A DNA stretch of 64,000 nucleotides from Lachnospira sp. UBA4346 (lineage in GTDB: Bacteria; Bacillota; Clostridia; Lachnospirales; Lachnospiraceae): positions 1-64,000 of the forward strand of contig DGTC01000053.1 of NCBI GenBank assembly GCA_002394205.1. Reading direction: 5' to 3'. The notes beneath the pieces are model-generated. The model ran no database searches. It was not told the origin of the DNA and was given only the letters and a program-made list of their open reading frames with translations. A program made the translations under genes and the position numbers. This document shows positions 8,322-18,035 of the stretch, piece by piece (position 1 is the stretch's first letter; every line of letters starts with the position of its first letter).

Positions 8322-9197
8322 ATGAATGAAAATCGTTATGAGCTAAACAAAGAATTGGCACAAATGCTAAAGGGCGGAGTTATTATGGATGTAACCACCC
8401 CGGAACAGGCAAAGATTGCGGAAGCTGCCGGAGCCTGCGCTGTCATGGCATTAGAACGAATTCCCGCAGACATTCGTGCTGCTAGTGGTGTTGCAAGAAT
8501 GAGTGATCCCAAAATGATTCAGGGAATCCAAGATGCTGTTTCTATCCCGGTCATGGCAAAATGTCGTATCGGTCACTTTGCGGAAGCTCAGATATTACAG
8601 GCAATTGATATTGATTATATTGATGAAAGTGAAGTGTTGTCTCCTGCTGATGATGTGTATCATATTGATAAGACTACTTTTAAAGTCCCTTTTGTATGCG
8701 GTGCCAAAGACTTAGGCGAGGCACTCCGAAGAATTAATGAAGGGGCTTCTATGATTCGTACCAAAGGCGAACCGGGAACCGGAGATGTTGTTCAGGCCGT
8801 TCGTCATATGCGTAAAATGAATCAGCAAATTGCAAAAATTACAGCTCTGCGTGCCGATGAACTCTATGATGAAGCAAAGAATCTAAAAGTTCCTTATGAA
8901 CTTGTCGAATACGTTCATAAAACCAAACGATTGCCTGTTGTAAATTTTGCAGCCGGTGGAATCGCTACTCCGGCTGATGCAGCTTTGATGATGCAACTCG
9001 GAGCAGAAGGTGTTTTTGTCGGTTCCGGTATTTTTAAATCAGGAAATCCCGAAAAACGGGCCAATGCGATTGTGAAAGCTGTAACAAATTATCAGGATGC
9101 AGAAATGCTGGCTGCTTTATCCGCCGATTTGGGAGAAGCAATGGTTGGCATCAACGAACAGGAAATTGCCTTACTTATGGCAGAAAGGGGCATCTAA
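8322..9197 (+). CDS. pdxS: Pyridoxal 5'-phosphate synthase, synthase subunit
   Basis: PdxS/Pdx1 makes PLP from ribose 5-phosphate, glyceraldehyde 3-phosphate and ammonia delivered by PdxT. The protein is 291 residues, full length. Signatures are the start KGGVIMDV (Asp that contacts the substrate), the ribose-phosphate Lys in VMAKCRIGHF (Lys80) and the phosphate loop AAGGIATPADAALMMQLG. The ATG at 8322 has GAGAGG 5-6 bp upstream and aligns with family starts. The stop overlaps the pdxT ATG by one base (TAATG), so translation is coupled. Confidence 0.97.
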   Translation: MNENRYELNKELAQMLKGGVIMDVTTPEQAKIAEAAGACAVMALERIPADIRAASGVARMSDPKMIQGIQDAVSIPVMAKCRIGHFAEAQILQAIDIDYIDESEVLSPADDVYHIDKTTFKVPFVCGAKDLGEALRRINEGASMIRTKGEPGTGDVVQAVRHMRKMNQQIAKITALRADELYDEAKNLKVPYELVEYVHKTKRLPVVNFAAGGIATPADAALMMQLGAEGVFVGSGIFKSGNPEKRANAIVKAVTNYQDAEMLAALSADLGEAMVGINEQEIALLMAERGI

Positions 9198-9775
9198 TGA
9201 AAATTGCTGTCTGTGCTGTTCAAGGTGCCTTTGCCGAACATGAGAAAATATTGCAGCAGCTTGGAGTGTCCTATATTGAATTACGTCAAAAAGCTGATTT
9301 AAATAACGATTATGATGCGCTCATTCTTCCCGGAGGCGAAAGTACTGTTCAGGGTAAATTATTAAAAGAACTAGATATGTTTGATATTATTAAAAAACAA
9401 ATTCAAAACGGCATGCCTGTTCTGGCAACTTGTGCCGGTTTGATATTACTCGCTCAGAACCTAAGTAATGATACACACACTTATTTTCAGACACTTCCTG
9501 TTCGTGTCAAACGAAATGCCTATGGACGACAACTCGGAAGTTTTCACACCGAAGGTTCTTTTGGTCCATTTGAGCAGGTTCCTATGGAATTTATACGTGC
9601 ACCTTATATTGAATCCGTTCAAGAAAATGTAGAAATACTCTCTACCATAGACGAACATATTGTCGCTGTCCGTTATCACAACCAATTGGGTATTTCTTTT
9701 CACCCCGAGCTTTGTGATGACATGCGTATTCATGCATATTTTATAGAAATAGTTCAGCAAACATCAACATCTTAA
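9197..9775 (+). CDS. pdxT: Pyridoxal 5'-phosphate synthase, glutaminase subunit
   Basis: Class-I glutamine amidotransferase that supplies ammonia to PdxS, 192 residues. The triad is visible: Cys79 in LATCAGLILLA, and His169 with Glu171 in SFHPEL. The oxyanion/substrate loop is LPGGEST (residues 44-50). It overlaps pdxS by one base. A strong bidirectional terminator (9802-9833) follows. Confidence 0.97.
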   Translation: MKIAVCAVQGAFAEHEKILQQLGVSYIELRQKADLNNDYDALILPGGESTVQGKLLKELDMFDIIKKQIQNGMPVLATCAGLILLAQNLSNDTHTYFQTLPVRVKRNAYGRQLGSFHTEGSFGPFEQVPMEFIRAPYIESVQENVEILSTIDEHIVAVRYHNQLGISFHPELCDDMRIHAYFIEIVQQTSTS

Positions 9776-9801
9776 CTGTATAAATTTACAAACATAAAAA
9801 T

Positions 9802-9833
9802 GGGGTACATCTGCTATTATTTTGATGTACCCC
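9802..9833. terminator. Bidirectional terminator between pdxT and the chemoreceptor gene
   Basis: A perfect 10-bp stem GGGGTACATC/GATGTACCCC with a 12-nt loop. A T-run follows on the plus strand and an ATTTTTATG tract on the minus strand, which suits two convergent genes. Confidence 0.9.
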
Positions 9834-9861
9834 GGCTTCTTTTTACTCTACGTATCTAATT

Positions 9862-11901
9862 TTATGATTCAATTGAAAAAAATTCCATATCTTCATGAAT
9901 CTGATTGACAGAATTTTCAACATCTGAAGAAGCACTCTGAACAATACCTGATGACTCAGCTACTTTCTTTGCTGATTCTGCAACTTGTTCTACTGTTGCC
10001 GTGATTTCTTCTGTAGATGCAGACTGTTCTTCTGAGATAGAAGCAACTGTTGTTGCTACATCGTTAACATTTTGCATCTTTTCAGCCATTTCTTTCAGTG
10101 TATCACTCGTTTCATTTAACTGTGTTGTAATATTCGAGAATGTCTCTGCAGCACTACCTACAGCAGTTACAGATTCATTAATTCGTTTACTATTTGATTC
10201 AGATTTTTCTGCCAAATCTTTTACTTTTTCTGTCATCTTCCCAATAATTTCTGTAATCTGCTTTGTCGAATTATCAGAATCATTTGCCAGCTGACCGATT
10301 TCCGTCGCAACAACTGCAAATCCCTTTCCTGCTTCGCCTGCTCTTGCAGCTTCAATAGAAGCATTTAAAGATAATAAATTGGTCTGCGATGCAATAGAAC
10401 TAATCATATCTACAATCTGATTAATCTGCTGTGCAGCTTCATTTACCGCCTCAACAGCTTCATTCATCTCACCCATAGACTGAACAACGCCATTCATTCC
10501 TTCGCTGACATCATTCATATCCTTCTGACCGGCATCTGCCTGTTTAACAAGTTCTTTCATTGTGTCTTCCACAACCATTTCTTCCTGTGTAAGATCACTG
10601 ACATTCTGTGCTAAAATTGTGGCTGAATTTGCAATTTCAACAACAGATTGTGCCATATTTTCCATACTCTGACTAATCTGTTCCATTGAAAATGACTGCT
10701 CTGCCGCCTCATTATTTAACAGATCTGCCGTCTCTTTGGTTCTATGTGAAGCAGCTTCTAATGTCTCCGATGCTTCATCAATTCCCCGAATCGTTCTTCT
10801 CATTACCTCGATGAACTCACCCATTTTTGAATTCATAAATGCGATTTCATCATTGCCTTTATTCTCAATTTCAACTGTAAAGTCACCTGTTGCTATATGT
10901 TCAATATTATCTGTCAATGCAACAACCGGCTTTTTAATGAGTACCGTAATCAATCTATGTACCAATAAGAAAATAATAACAATCAAAACAATCGCAATAA
11001 ATGCAATTGTATAAACCAAACGATATAAATCACTTAATACATCTGATTCTTTTGCATAATTTAAGACTTTCCATTCTGTACCATTGACTGTCTTTGCAAT
11101 TGCATAATATGTTCCATCGTTTCCTTTAATTTTTGTTACTACATCATCTTCACCTTTTAAAATAGATTCAAAATTGCGATATAATGTATCATCTAATTCA
11201 TCAATATGTTTTCCTGCATAATCTGCATTTTGAGAAGTAAGTACCATTCCATCTGTTGTAAGCATGACTGCACGTCCCGTATCAAATACCATGACATCAT
11301 TCAGATACGTTGCAGATGTCCCCAGCATAATATCTGACGCTACTACACCTTCTCGTCCATCCTGTAATTTGATGTGTCTGACAACGGTAGCACACAATTC
11401 ACCTGTATCTTCATCAAAATACGGTTCATCATAATAATAGAAGTATTTATTATTATGACTCATACCAAACTTGTACCATTCTTTCTCAACAACTTTATAA
11501 TCCGGTCCCGGATTCCAACCTGACATATCCAAATAACTGCCATCATTCAATGCAACATAAACACCTGTCGGAATCGTCTCGTATCGGTCAATTGTAATTC
11601 CCAAATACTGCTTGATTTCATCATTTCCCTCAAATTTCAAATTCTCAATCGAATCTGCAATTCCGTTAATATAATAAAATGATGAATTCAATGTTTTATT
11701 TACCTGTGCTGAATTCGCCTCTACCTGCTGTCCCATTGAATTGTACAGCATGCTTTTCACATAAGATTGTACATTGAAATACACGATAACCAAAATCAAT
11801 GCCAATCCAACAAAAATAAGTGGCATTAATACAGTAAGCAATTTACCACTAACTGTCTTTTGATGCCCATTTGTTTTGTTATTCATTTCATTTTCAGACA
11901 T
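9862..11901 (-). CDS. Methyl-accepting chemotaxis protein with dCache-type sensor
   Basis: Transmembrane chemoreceptor, 679 residues. Order: TM1 (residues about 20-45), a roughly 240-residue extracytoplasmic sensor with double-Cache features (YLDMSGWNPGPDYKVVEKEWY, split by the cysteine-free strand pattern), TM2 near 295-320, HAMP, then a long coiled-coil signalling domain. The hairpin tip is QTNLLSLNASIEAARAG followed by GKGFAVVATEI, which binds CheA/CheW. The Cache type suggests sensing of an amino acid, amine or carboxylate. No che genes are adjacent. A GGGAGG box precedes the ATG. Confidence 0.93.
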   Translation of the reverse strand: MSENEMNNKTNGHQKTVSGKLLTVLMPLIFVGLALILVIVYFNVQSYVKSMLYNSMGQQVEANSAQVNKTLNSSFYYINGIADSIENLKFEGNDEIKQYLGITIDRYETIPTGVYVALNDGSYLDMSGWNPGPDYKVVEKEWYKFGMSHNNKYFYYYDEPYFDEDTGELCATVVRHIKLQDGREGVVASDIMLGTSATYLNDVMVFDTGRAVMLTTDGMVLTSQNADYAGKHIDELDDTLYRNFESILKGEDDVVTKIKGNDGTYYAIAKTVNGTEWKVLNYAKESDVLSDLYRLVYTIAFIAIVLIVIIFLLVHRLITVLIKKPVVALTDNIEHIATGDFTVEIENKGNDEIAFMNSKMGEFIEVMRRTIRGIDEASETLEAASHRTKETADLLNNEAAEQSFSMEQISQSMENMAQSVVEIANSATILAQNVSDLTQEEMVVEDTMKELVKQADAGQKDMNDVSEGMNGVVQSMGEMNEAVEAVNEAAQQINQIVDMISSIASQTNLLSLNASIEAARAGEAGKGFAVVATEIGQLANDSDNSTKQITEIIGKMTEKVKDLAEKSESNSKRINESVTAVGSAAETFSNITTQLNETSDTLKEMAEKMQNVNDVATTVASISEEQSASTEEITATVEQVAESAKKVAESSGIVQSASSDVENSVNQIHEDMEFFSIES

Positions 11902-12267
11902 TTTAATTCCTCCCTATTTGATTATTTTTAAATTAATTTTTAACAATTTTATTGTACCATGAACTATCTATAAATTCTAATTAAATAAATATAAATTAAA
12001 TTGACGTAATCCCCTAAAATAATGGGTATATCAATTTTTATTTCCTTCCATTTCTTTTTTCTATTTCTTTTTCTTTTTTTAATGATATAAAATATCAATT
12101 TGTTAAACAAATCCATTTCTACTTTCAAAAAAGATAATAATAAAAAAGAAGTCAAAATATAAATATATATTTATAATTTTTCTAGTGTATTTTTCATTAA
12201 TTATAGCATGTTGCAATATCTATTTTATATTATAAACATATATTTTTATCTTTTATTTTCATATCAC

Positions 12268-12296
12268 TTGAATAAATTAACGCTTTAATGTATTAT
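12268..12296 (+). promoter_or_regulatory. Promoter of trpB2 in an AT-rich gap
   Basis: TTGAAT, 17 bp, TATTAT. The rest of the 457-bp gap 11902-12358 is extremely AT-rich. I see no gene, tryptophan-codon leader peptide or T-box in it. Confidence 0.6.
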
Positions 12297-12358
12297 AGTA
12301 ACATATGCAAATTTAGAGGGAATCATTTTACCATGTTGTTCCCGGAATGGAGATTACA

Positions 12359-13726
12359 ATGAATAGAGAAATTCCTTACAAGATTTATCTGGAAGAAAAT
12401 GAAATGCCACGCCAGTGGTACAATGTCCGCGCAGATATGAAAAATAAACCTGCACCAATTTTAAATCCTGCAACATTAAAACCAATTACCGTGGAAGAAT
12501 TATCACCAATTTTTTGTACGGAACTTGCAAAGCAGGAACTTGACGAAACAACACCTTACTTTGACATTCCACAGGAAATCCTTGATTTCTATCGGATGTA
12601 CCGTCCTGCTCCACTGGTTCGTGCATACTGCTTAGAAAAGAAACTTGGAACTCCAGCTCATATTTATTATAAATTTGAAGGAAATAATACTTCCGGAAGC
12701 CATAAATTAAACTCTGCCATCGCTCAGGCTTACTATGCAAAACAGCAGGGTTTAAAGGGTGTCACAACAGAAACCGGTGCCGGTCAGTGGGGAACTGCTC
12801 TTTCCATGGCATGTTCTTATTTTGATCTTGACTGTCAGGTATATATGGTAAAAGTATCTTATGAACAGAAGCCATTCCGTCGCGAAGTAATGAGAACTTA
12901 TGGTGCAAATGTTACACCTTCCCCTTCTATGAATACAAATATCGGTCGTAAGATTAACGCAGAATTTCCCGGAACAACGGGAAGCCTTGGCTGTGCCATC
13001 TCTGAAGCTGTCGAAGCTGCAACAACACAGGAAGGATACCGCTATGTATTAGGTTCTGTATTGTCTCAGGTATTGGTTCATCAGACTGTTATCGGTCTTG
13101 AAACAAAAACAGCTCTTGATAAATATGGCATCAAGGCAGATACAATTATTGGTTGTGCCGGCGGTGGTTCTAACCTCGGCGGTCTGATTTCCCCATTTGC
13201 CGGAGAAATGCTTCGTGGTGAAGCCAACTACGACATTATTGCTGTAGAACCGGCTTCCTGCCCAAGTCTTACAAGAGGCCGCTATGCGTATGACTTCTGT
13301 GATACAGGTAAGATTTGTCCTCTTGCTAAGATGTACACATTAGGCAGTGGTTTTATTCCATCTGCAAACCATGCCGGTGGTCTTCGTTACCACGGTATGA
13401 GTTCTATCGTATCTCAGCTCTACGACGATGGAATTATTTCTGCAAGAAGTGTGGAACAGACAGAAGTATTTAAGGCTGCACAGTATTTTGCAAGAGTGGA
13501 AGGTATCTTACCTGCTCCAGAAAGCAGCCACGCAATCAAGGTTGCAATTGATGAAGCCTTAAAGTGCAAGGAAACGGGTGAAGCAAAAAATATCGTCTTT
13601 GGCCTTACAGGAACCGGCTACTTCGATATGTACGCTTATCAGAAATATAACGATGGAGAAATGTCAGATTACATCCCAACAGATGCTGAGATTGAAAAGA
13701 GTCTTGCAAATCTCCCACGCATATAA
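12359..13726 (+). CDS. TrpB2-type tryptophan synthase beta-like protein
   Basis: PLP enzyme that condenses indole with serine to give tryptophan, 455 residues, of the longer TrpB2 subfamily. The PLP Lys lies in TSGSHKLNSA (Lys116) and the phosphate loop is GCAGGGSNLGG. The N-terminal extension (PRQWYNVRADM) and length mark TrpB2 rather than TrpB1. It stands alone, without trpA or other trp genes, as TrpB2 often does; a role in indole salvage is inferred. The start at 12359 is preferred over 12347 because GGAG lies 7 bp before it. A long-loop terminator follows. Confidence 0.9.
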   Translation: MNREIPYKIYLEENEMPRQWYNVRADMKNKPAPILNPATLKPITVEELSPIFCTELAKQELDETTPYFDIPQEILDFYRMYRPAPLVRAYCLEKKLGTPAHIYYKFEGNNTSGSHKLNSAIAQAYYAKQQGLKGVTTETGAGQWGTALSMACSYFDLDCQVYMVKVSYEQKPFRREVMRTYGANVTPSPSMNTNIGRKINAEFPGTTGSLGCAISEAVEAATTQEGYRYVLGSVLSQVLVHQTVIGLETKTALDKYGIKADTIIGCAGGGSNLGGLISPFAGEMLRGEANYDIIAVEPASCPSLTRGRYAYDFCDTGKICPLAKMYTLGSGFIPSANHAGGLRYHGMSSIVSQLYDDGIISARSVEQTEVFKAAQYFARVEGILPAPESSHAIKVAIDEALKCKETGEAKNIVFGLTGTGYFDMYAYQKYNDGEMSDYIPTDAEIEKSLANLPRI

Positions 13727-13808
13727 TGAATTTATAAATTTTGTTCATCTTATCATAACTTTTTGCAATGATATAAATGATATATTTTTAACAATATAAA
13801 TTTCAAAA

Positions 13809-13865
13809 AAGTCGCAAGTACAATGCCATTTTCTTCTATCTGAACTGACATATTACTTGCGACTT
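13809..13865 (+). terminator. Long-loop terminator after trpB2
   Basis: A perfect 12-bp stem AAGTCGCAAGTA/TACTTGCGACTT encloses about 33 nt. The 3' T-run is short. Confidence 0.6.
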
Positions 13866-14374
13866 TCACGCTTCTAAAATATGTTATAAATTTGTCTTAT
13901 ATCTCACTATATTTCTATCTATTTATTTTCAAAATACAAATACCAATCACTCCATTTTGTAAATCCCATCGTAGAATTACCTCTGTTTCCTGATGGTATG
14001 GGTGAATTTCATTCTGTACAACTGCCAGCATTATTGTTACCTGCGGCAGAAAACTTTCTAATAGTTCTTCGCTCTAATGTAAATATCATATCAGACGTTC
14101 TCTCAAAAATCCAATATGCTGTTTCCAACTTTTTGAAATCACAACAAGTCTTTTTCAAAAAAACAAAATTATGAGATTTTGTATCATAACGCTGATTAAA
14201 TACATTTGCAGTTTTTTCCACACGCAACCAGACCAAATACTGCCGCCAAAGCAGGCGTGCATACCATTATTTTCTTATCATAAGCACTTCTTTATAACAT
14301 CCTTCCAAGTATTCTCGCTTCATGTAATTTCTGTTGTGTAACATTTTCTACCACCGTAATTTCTAGTTGATTCT
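13866..14374. other. Non-coding, probably decayed sequence
   Basis: About 500 bp without a supportable gene. A 75-codon open frame on the minus strand (14009-14236) has no ribosome binding site and no recognisable motif. The stretch ends at a LysR gene fragment, so it is probably what remains of a deleted locus. Confidence 0.4.
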
Positions 14375-14539
14375 GAACTTCCATTTAGTAAGAAATTATT
14401 CACTCGTGTTGCAAGTGGACTTCTTCTGACAGATGAAGGAATGGTGCAAAAGACAACCTCTGAATTCAAAGAAATGGATAATATTCAGGGAGAGAAGTGT
14501 TCATTGGCTGTGCAGAATCGTATCTCATTCGCCATTTAG
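14375..14539 (+). pseudogene. LysR-family regulator fragment with internal deletion
   Basis: Fifty-five codons read KKLFTRVASGLLLTDEGM and then EFKEMDNIQGE. The first block matches the end of a LysR helix-turn-helix region (compare KKLFHRGATSISLTEEGM in the intact LysR at 53907). The second matches the linker helix that follows some 16 codons later (NEFKSMDHITGG). The intervening codons and the whole N-terminus are missing. It ends by overlapping the Crp-family gene on the other strand. Confidence 0.65.
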
Positions 14540-15192
14540 CAAATTGCCCTTAATTTTTCTTTATGAATGATTTTGATACTGCCACGGCCTAGTATCACGA
14601 TTTCTTCCTCTTCGAACATCTTTAGAATCCTTGATACAACTTCTCTTGCACTTCCGATAATCACTGCAATCTCTTCATGCGTAAATTTTATTGTATCACA
14701 CCCGCTTTTTGCCATTTCATCCCAAAGGAAAATCGCCACTCGTTTGTCGGCACCGAAGAATAGAATCTGCTGCATTGTCCACATCACTTCCGAGAAACGC
14801 TCATTGGTAAGTTTCGCAAAAAACAGTTCTACTTTTGCATTTTCACGCAGAAGACTTTCTAAAATATTACTTGGAATCAATAGAACTTGCGTATGCTCCA
14901 TGGCTTTCATAGATACATCAAATGCAATTTCCTCCATCACACAGGAAGCAGATAATACACAGGTATCTCCCTCTCTTAATCGGTACATCGTAATCTCTCT
15001 GCCTTCATCTGATACGATATAAGTCCGCAGCTGACCTGCTGTTATAAATAAAGCTCCTAAACATCCGTCTGCTGTTCCTATCACATAAGAGCCTTTCTTA
15101 AAATTCATCCATTTTGTTTCCTTTTCTAAAACAATCTTCTGTGTTTCTGTCAATTCATTCCAAAATGGAATTACCTCTGATATCTGTTTCAT
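14536..15192 (-). CDS. Crp/Fnr-family transcriptional regulator
   Basis: Cyclic-nucleotide-binding-fold regulator, 218 residues. Residues about 15-120 form the effector beta-barrel, 130-150 the dimer helix, and 165-210 the winged helix (FTHEEIAVIIGSAREVVSRIL, with the conserved E, R and S-R of this class). No N-terminal Fe-S Cys cluster is present in the chosen product, so it is not a classical Fnr. The ATG at 15192 has AGGAG 7-8 bp upstream; the longer open frame lacks this. It follows the thioredoxin gene by 37 bp, suggesting a redox role by context. Confidence 0.88.
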   Translation of the reverse strand: MKQISEVIPFWNELTETQKIVLEKETKWMNFKKGSYVIGTADGCLGALFITAGQLRTYIVSDEGREITMYRLREGDTCVLSASCVMEEIAFDVSMKAMEHTQVLLIPSNILESLLRENAKVELFFAKLTNERFSEVMWTMQQILFFGADKRVAIFLWDEMAKSGCDTIKFTHEEIAVIIGSAREVVSRILKMFEEEEIVILGRGSIKIIHKEKLRAIC

Positions 15193-15229
15193 CCGCCATC
15201 TCCTATTCCCAGTGCATCTGTTACAACCT

Positions 15230-15544
15230 TTATTGGTTACTCTCAATCCAAGCCTTCAAACGTTCTTTTGGCTGAAATCCCATGCTTCTTGCAACCTCTT
15301 TCCCATTTTTTAATATAACCACTGTTGGTACGGCACTTACCCTGAACTGCTGTGCCAACTGCATATTCTGATCTACATCTACCGTACAAAATGTAGTATC
15401 TTCTCCCATTTCTTGTGCTAACGTATGGAATACAGGGGCAAGCATCTTACATGGACCACACCATGTAGCTGAAAAATCAACAACTGCAACGCCTTCTGTC
15501 GCTGCTTCATTTAAATTATTATTCTGAACTGTCTGTAACATCAT
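15230..15544 (-). CDS. trxA: Thioredoxin
   Basis: Cytosolic thiol-disulfide reductant, 104 residues. It has the active site ATWCGPCKM, the cis-Pro in SAVPTVVI and the usual length. Two ATGs in a row (15544, 15541) follow GAGG, and the second has better spacing. It is co-directional with the downstream Crp-family gene, so the pair is probably one operon. No thioredoxin reductase gene lies nearby. Confidence 0.93.
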   Translation of the reverse strand: MMLQTVQNNNLNEAATEGVAVVDFSATWCGPCKMLAPVFHTLAQEMGEDTTFCTVDVDQNMQLAQQFRVSAVPTVVILKNGKEVARSMGFQPKERLKAWIESNQ

Positions 15545-15665
15545 TCATCCTCGCTTTCGTTTTATGCTTTGTGTTTTGTTCTGAGGATATGGTATCAAAA
15601 AAATACTGGTATCTCTGTAACCTTGTCACATAACCTATATAAAATATCTTCTAAGTGCATAATTA

Positions 15666-15854
15666 TTATTCCTGTTCCATCTTCTCATATGTATTCCAAA
15701 CTGATTTTGCATAATCCAATAATCCCTTTGCTGCTTCTGTTCGTAAATACTTTACATCAAGACCACCCGGTTCAAGTCGGAACCGATTCAGTGCATCTGC
15801 ATCTTTAAAAATCTGATACATCAATATCTCACGACCTGTCATTTCTGTTTCCAT
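15666..15854 (-). CDS. Small protein of unknown function, possible frameshift
   Basis: Sixty-two residues, hydrophilic, rich in Leu/Asp/Glu (FKDADALNRFRLEPGG, AKSVWNTYEKME); I do not recognise the family. This ATG has no good ribosome binding site. An overlapping frame starting at 15891 has GAGGG before ATG and reads RRIEVPQNVEIYGNRND before stopping near 15830, exactly where this frame takes over. One lost or gained base would join them into a roughly 75-residue protein. Either a recent frameshift or a sequence error is possible. Confidence 0.5.
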   Translation of the reverse strand: METEMTGREILMYQIFKDADALNRFRLEPGGLDVKYLRTEAAKGLLDYAKSVWNTYEKMEQE

Positions 15855-15949
15855 AGATTTCTACATTCTGCGGGACTTCTATTCTTCTCATCTTGTTCCC
15901 TCTTCTACTTGATAATTAATTGGATTCCTTGTATTCATTATAGAAAAAA

Positions 15950-15979
15950 GAAGAAGATGTATACAATAACACCTTCTTC
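15950..15979 (-). terminator. Terminator of the P-type ATPase gene
   Basis: An 11-bp stem (GAAGAAGRTGT type) with an 8-nt loop and CTTTTTTCT on the minus strand, about 45 bp past the ATPase stop. Confidence 0.85.
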
Positions 15980-16022
15980 CATCCTGTCTAATAATAGACA
16001 CTTTTTCATATCTGTCTATTAT

Positions 16023-17930
16023 TTATAAGTTTTTTACAAAAAGTGTACGGATTGCGTTAATTACTGCAATAATCATAACACCCACATCTGCAAATACGGC
16101 AAGCCACATATTGGCAACGCCGACTGCAACAAGTAACAAACATAACAGTTTTATTCCGATTGCAAATACAATATTTTGGTAAACAATCCGAAGTGATTTT
16201 CTAGAAATCTTAATCGCCTTAACAATCTGCATCGGATCATCATCCATGAGCACAATATCCGCTGCTTCAATCGCCGCATCAGACCCCATAGCTCCCATAG
16301 CAATCCCAATATCAGCTCTGCGAAGAACCGGTGCATCGTTCATTCCATCGCCAACAAAAGCAAGCACTTCTTTATCATCTTTCTTCATTTCTAGTAATTT
16401 TTCTACCTTCGCAACCTTATCCGCCGGAAGAAGCTGTGCATACACCTGGTCAATTCCAAGCGATGCTGCTACCGATTGGGCTACATTTGCTGTATCTCCA
16501 GTCAACATAACTGTTTTCTTAACACCAGCATGTTTTAACTTACGAATTGCTTCTTTAGAATGTGGCTTTACAATATCAGAAATCACAATATGTCCTGCAT
16601 ATGTTCCATCAATTGCCATATGAATAATCGTACCGACTGCATGACAATGGATATATTTTACGCCCAACGAATCCATCAATTTATCATTTCCTGCTGCCAC
16701 ACTGTGCCCATCAACAATGGCTGTTACACCATTTCCACTGATTTCCTGAATATCTGTTACACGATTACGGTCAATCTCTTTTCCATATGCCTTCTGTAAA
16801 CTTTTACTAATTGGATGTGAGCTTGCAGATTCTGCAAGAGCGGCGTATTCTATCAACTGATACTCTGAAATATCATTGTGATGAATTCCATTTACTTCAA
16901 AAACCCCCTGTGTTAATGTCCCTGTTTTATCAAATACAACAGTCTTTGTCTTAGAAAGAATCTCCAAATAGTTTGAACCTTTGATAAGAACCCCAGACTT
17001 ACTTGCACCACCAATTCCTGCAAAGAAACTAAGCGGAATACTGACAACCAGTGCACAAGGACAACTTGCAACAAGGAACGTCAATGCTCTGTAAATCCAT
17101 ATACTCCAACCAGCTGAATTTCCTAAGATAATAATATTTACGAGAGGAGGTAAAATTGCCAGTGCAAGGGCTGCGTAGACAACTGCTGGTGTATAAATGC
17201 GGGCAAATTTTGTAATAAAGTCTTCTGATTTTGATTTTCTGCTGCTTGCATTTTCAACCAAATCAAGAATCTTCGATACCGTAGAATCACCAAACTCTTT
17301 TGTTGTCTGAATCTTTAATACACCGGTCTCATTGATACATCCACTGATAATTTCATCACCGGATGCTACATTTCTAGGCAGACTCTCTCCCGTCAATGCT
17401 GCTGTATTGAGTGTCGATGTTCCTTCCACAACAATTCCATCAATCGGTACCTTTTCTCCCGGCTGAACAACAATCATACTGCCAATTTCAACTTCATCCG
17501 GGTCCACCTTTTCTAGTATTCCTTCTTTTTCCACGTTGGCATAATCCGGTCGAATATCCATCAACTCTGAAATATTCCGACGACTCTTACCGACTGCATA
17601 AGATTGAAACCACTCCCCAATCTGATAAAAGAGCATAACCGCAATGGCTTCTGTATAATCTCCACTTCCTGAATACAGTGCAAGTGCTACGGCACCGATT
17701 GTTGCAACTGCCATCAGAAATGCTTCATCAAAAACCTGTTTATTTCTGATACCTTTCAATGCCTTTATCAATATATCATATCCAATAATTGCATAAGGAA
17801 TCATATACCCAATAAATCGAATTGGACCATTTGGAGGTAGGATTTGCACCTCACCCAGTCCATATAATAATCCGAGAAGTACTGCCGAAACAATAATTCG
17901 TATCAACATTTTTTTCTGTTTCTTGTTCAT
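16023..17930 (-). CDS. P1B-type heavy-metal ATPase (Zn/Cd/Pb-like)
   Basis: Membrane pump that exports soft divalent metals using ATP, 635 residues. It has the metal-site motif SCPCALV in the sixth membrane helix, TGES in the actuator domain, DKTGTLT (phosphorylated Asp), and GDGMNDAPVL in the hinge. The last helices contain MWLAVFADVGVM, whose Asp-x-Gly is typical of the ZntA/CadA (P1B-2) group. The usual N-terminal HMA domain is absent; it is encoded separately just upstream (18036-18254). The ATG at 17930 has GGAGG 7 bp before it. A palindrome at 17945-17964 and a terminator at 15950-15979 flank the gene. Confidence 0.92.
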   Translation of the reverse strand: MNKKQKKMLIRIIVSAVLLGLLYGLGEVQILPPNGPIRFIGYMIPYAIIGYDILIKALKGIRNKQVFDEAFLMAVATIGAVALALYSGSGDYTEAIAVMLFYQIGEWFQSYAVGKSRRNISELMDIRPDYANVEKEGILEKVDPDEVEIGSMIVVQPGEKVPIDGIVVEGTSTLNTAALTGESLPRNVASGDEIISGCINETGVLKIQTTKEFGDSTVSKILDLVENASSRKSKSEDFITKFARIYTPAVVYAALALAILPPLVNIIILGNSAGWSIWIYRALTFLVASCPCALVVSIPLSFFAGIGGASKSGVLIKGSNYLEILSKTKTVVFDKTGTLTQGVFEVNGIHHNDISEYQLIEYAALAESASSHPISKSLQKAYGKEIDRNRVTDIQEISGNGVTAIVDGHSVAAGNDKLMDSLGVKYIHCHAVGTIIHMAIDGTYAGHIVISDIVKPHSKEAIRKLKHAGVKKTVMLTGDTANVAQSVAASLGIDQVYAQLLPADKVAKVEKLLEMKKDDKEVLAFVGDGMNDAPVLRRADIGIAMGAMGSDAAIEAADIVLMDDDPMQIVKAIKISRKSLRIVYQNIVFAIGIKLLCLLLVAVGVANMWLAVFADVGVMIIAVINAIRTLFVKNL

Positions 17931-17944
17931 AAGAACGCCTCCTT

Positions 17945-17964
17945 GATTAAATAATTGTTTAATC
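17945..17964 (-). promoter_or_regulatory. Palindrome before the ATPase gene
   Basis: GATTAAA-N6-TTTAATC forms a 20-bp inverted repeat over the ribosome binding site region. Its TTTAAT halves resemble those of the longer palindrome at 18299-18322. It could be a second site for the same metal-responsive repressor. Confidence 0.45.
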
Positions 17965-18035
17965 GTTCTTTTAAAAAATCGGGGACACGTTATGTCCCCT
18001 ATTATTTGCCTATTATTCAAATTTGTAACTTGATA

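Noticed and set aside
11964..12155. Possible 63-residue Lys/Ile-rich peptide before trpB2
   Set aside because: No ribosome binding site, pure AT-bias composition, no recognisable motif.
11902..12358. Tryptophan attenuator or T-box before trpB2
   Set aside because: No leader peptide with Trp codons, no T-box sequence and no paired terminator/antiterminator stems seen.
14009..14236. Seventy-five-codon frame as a real gene
   Set aside because: No ribosome binding site and no family resemblance; it lies in a stretch that otherwise contains a decayed LysR piece.
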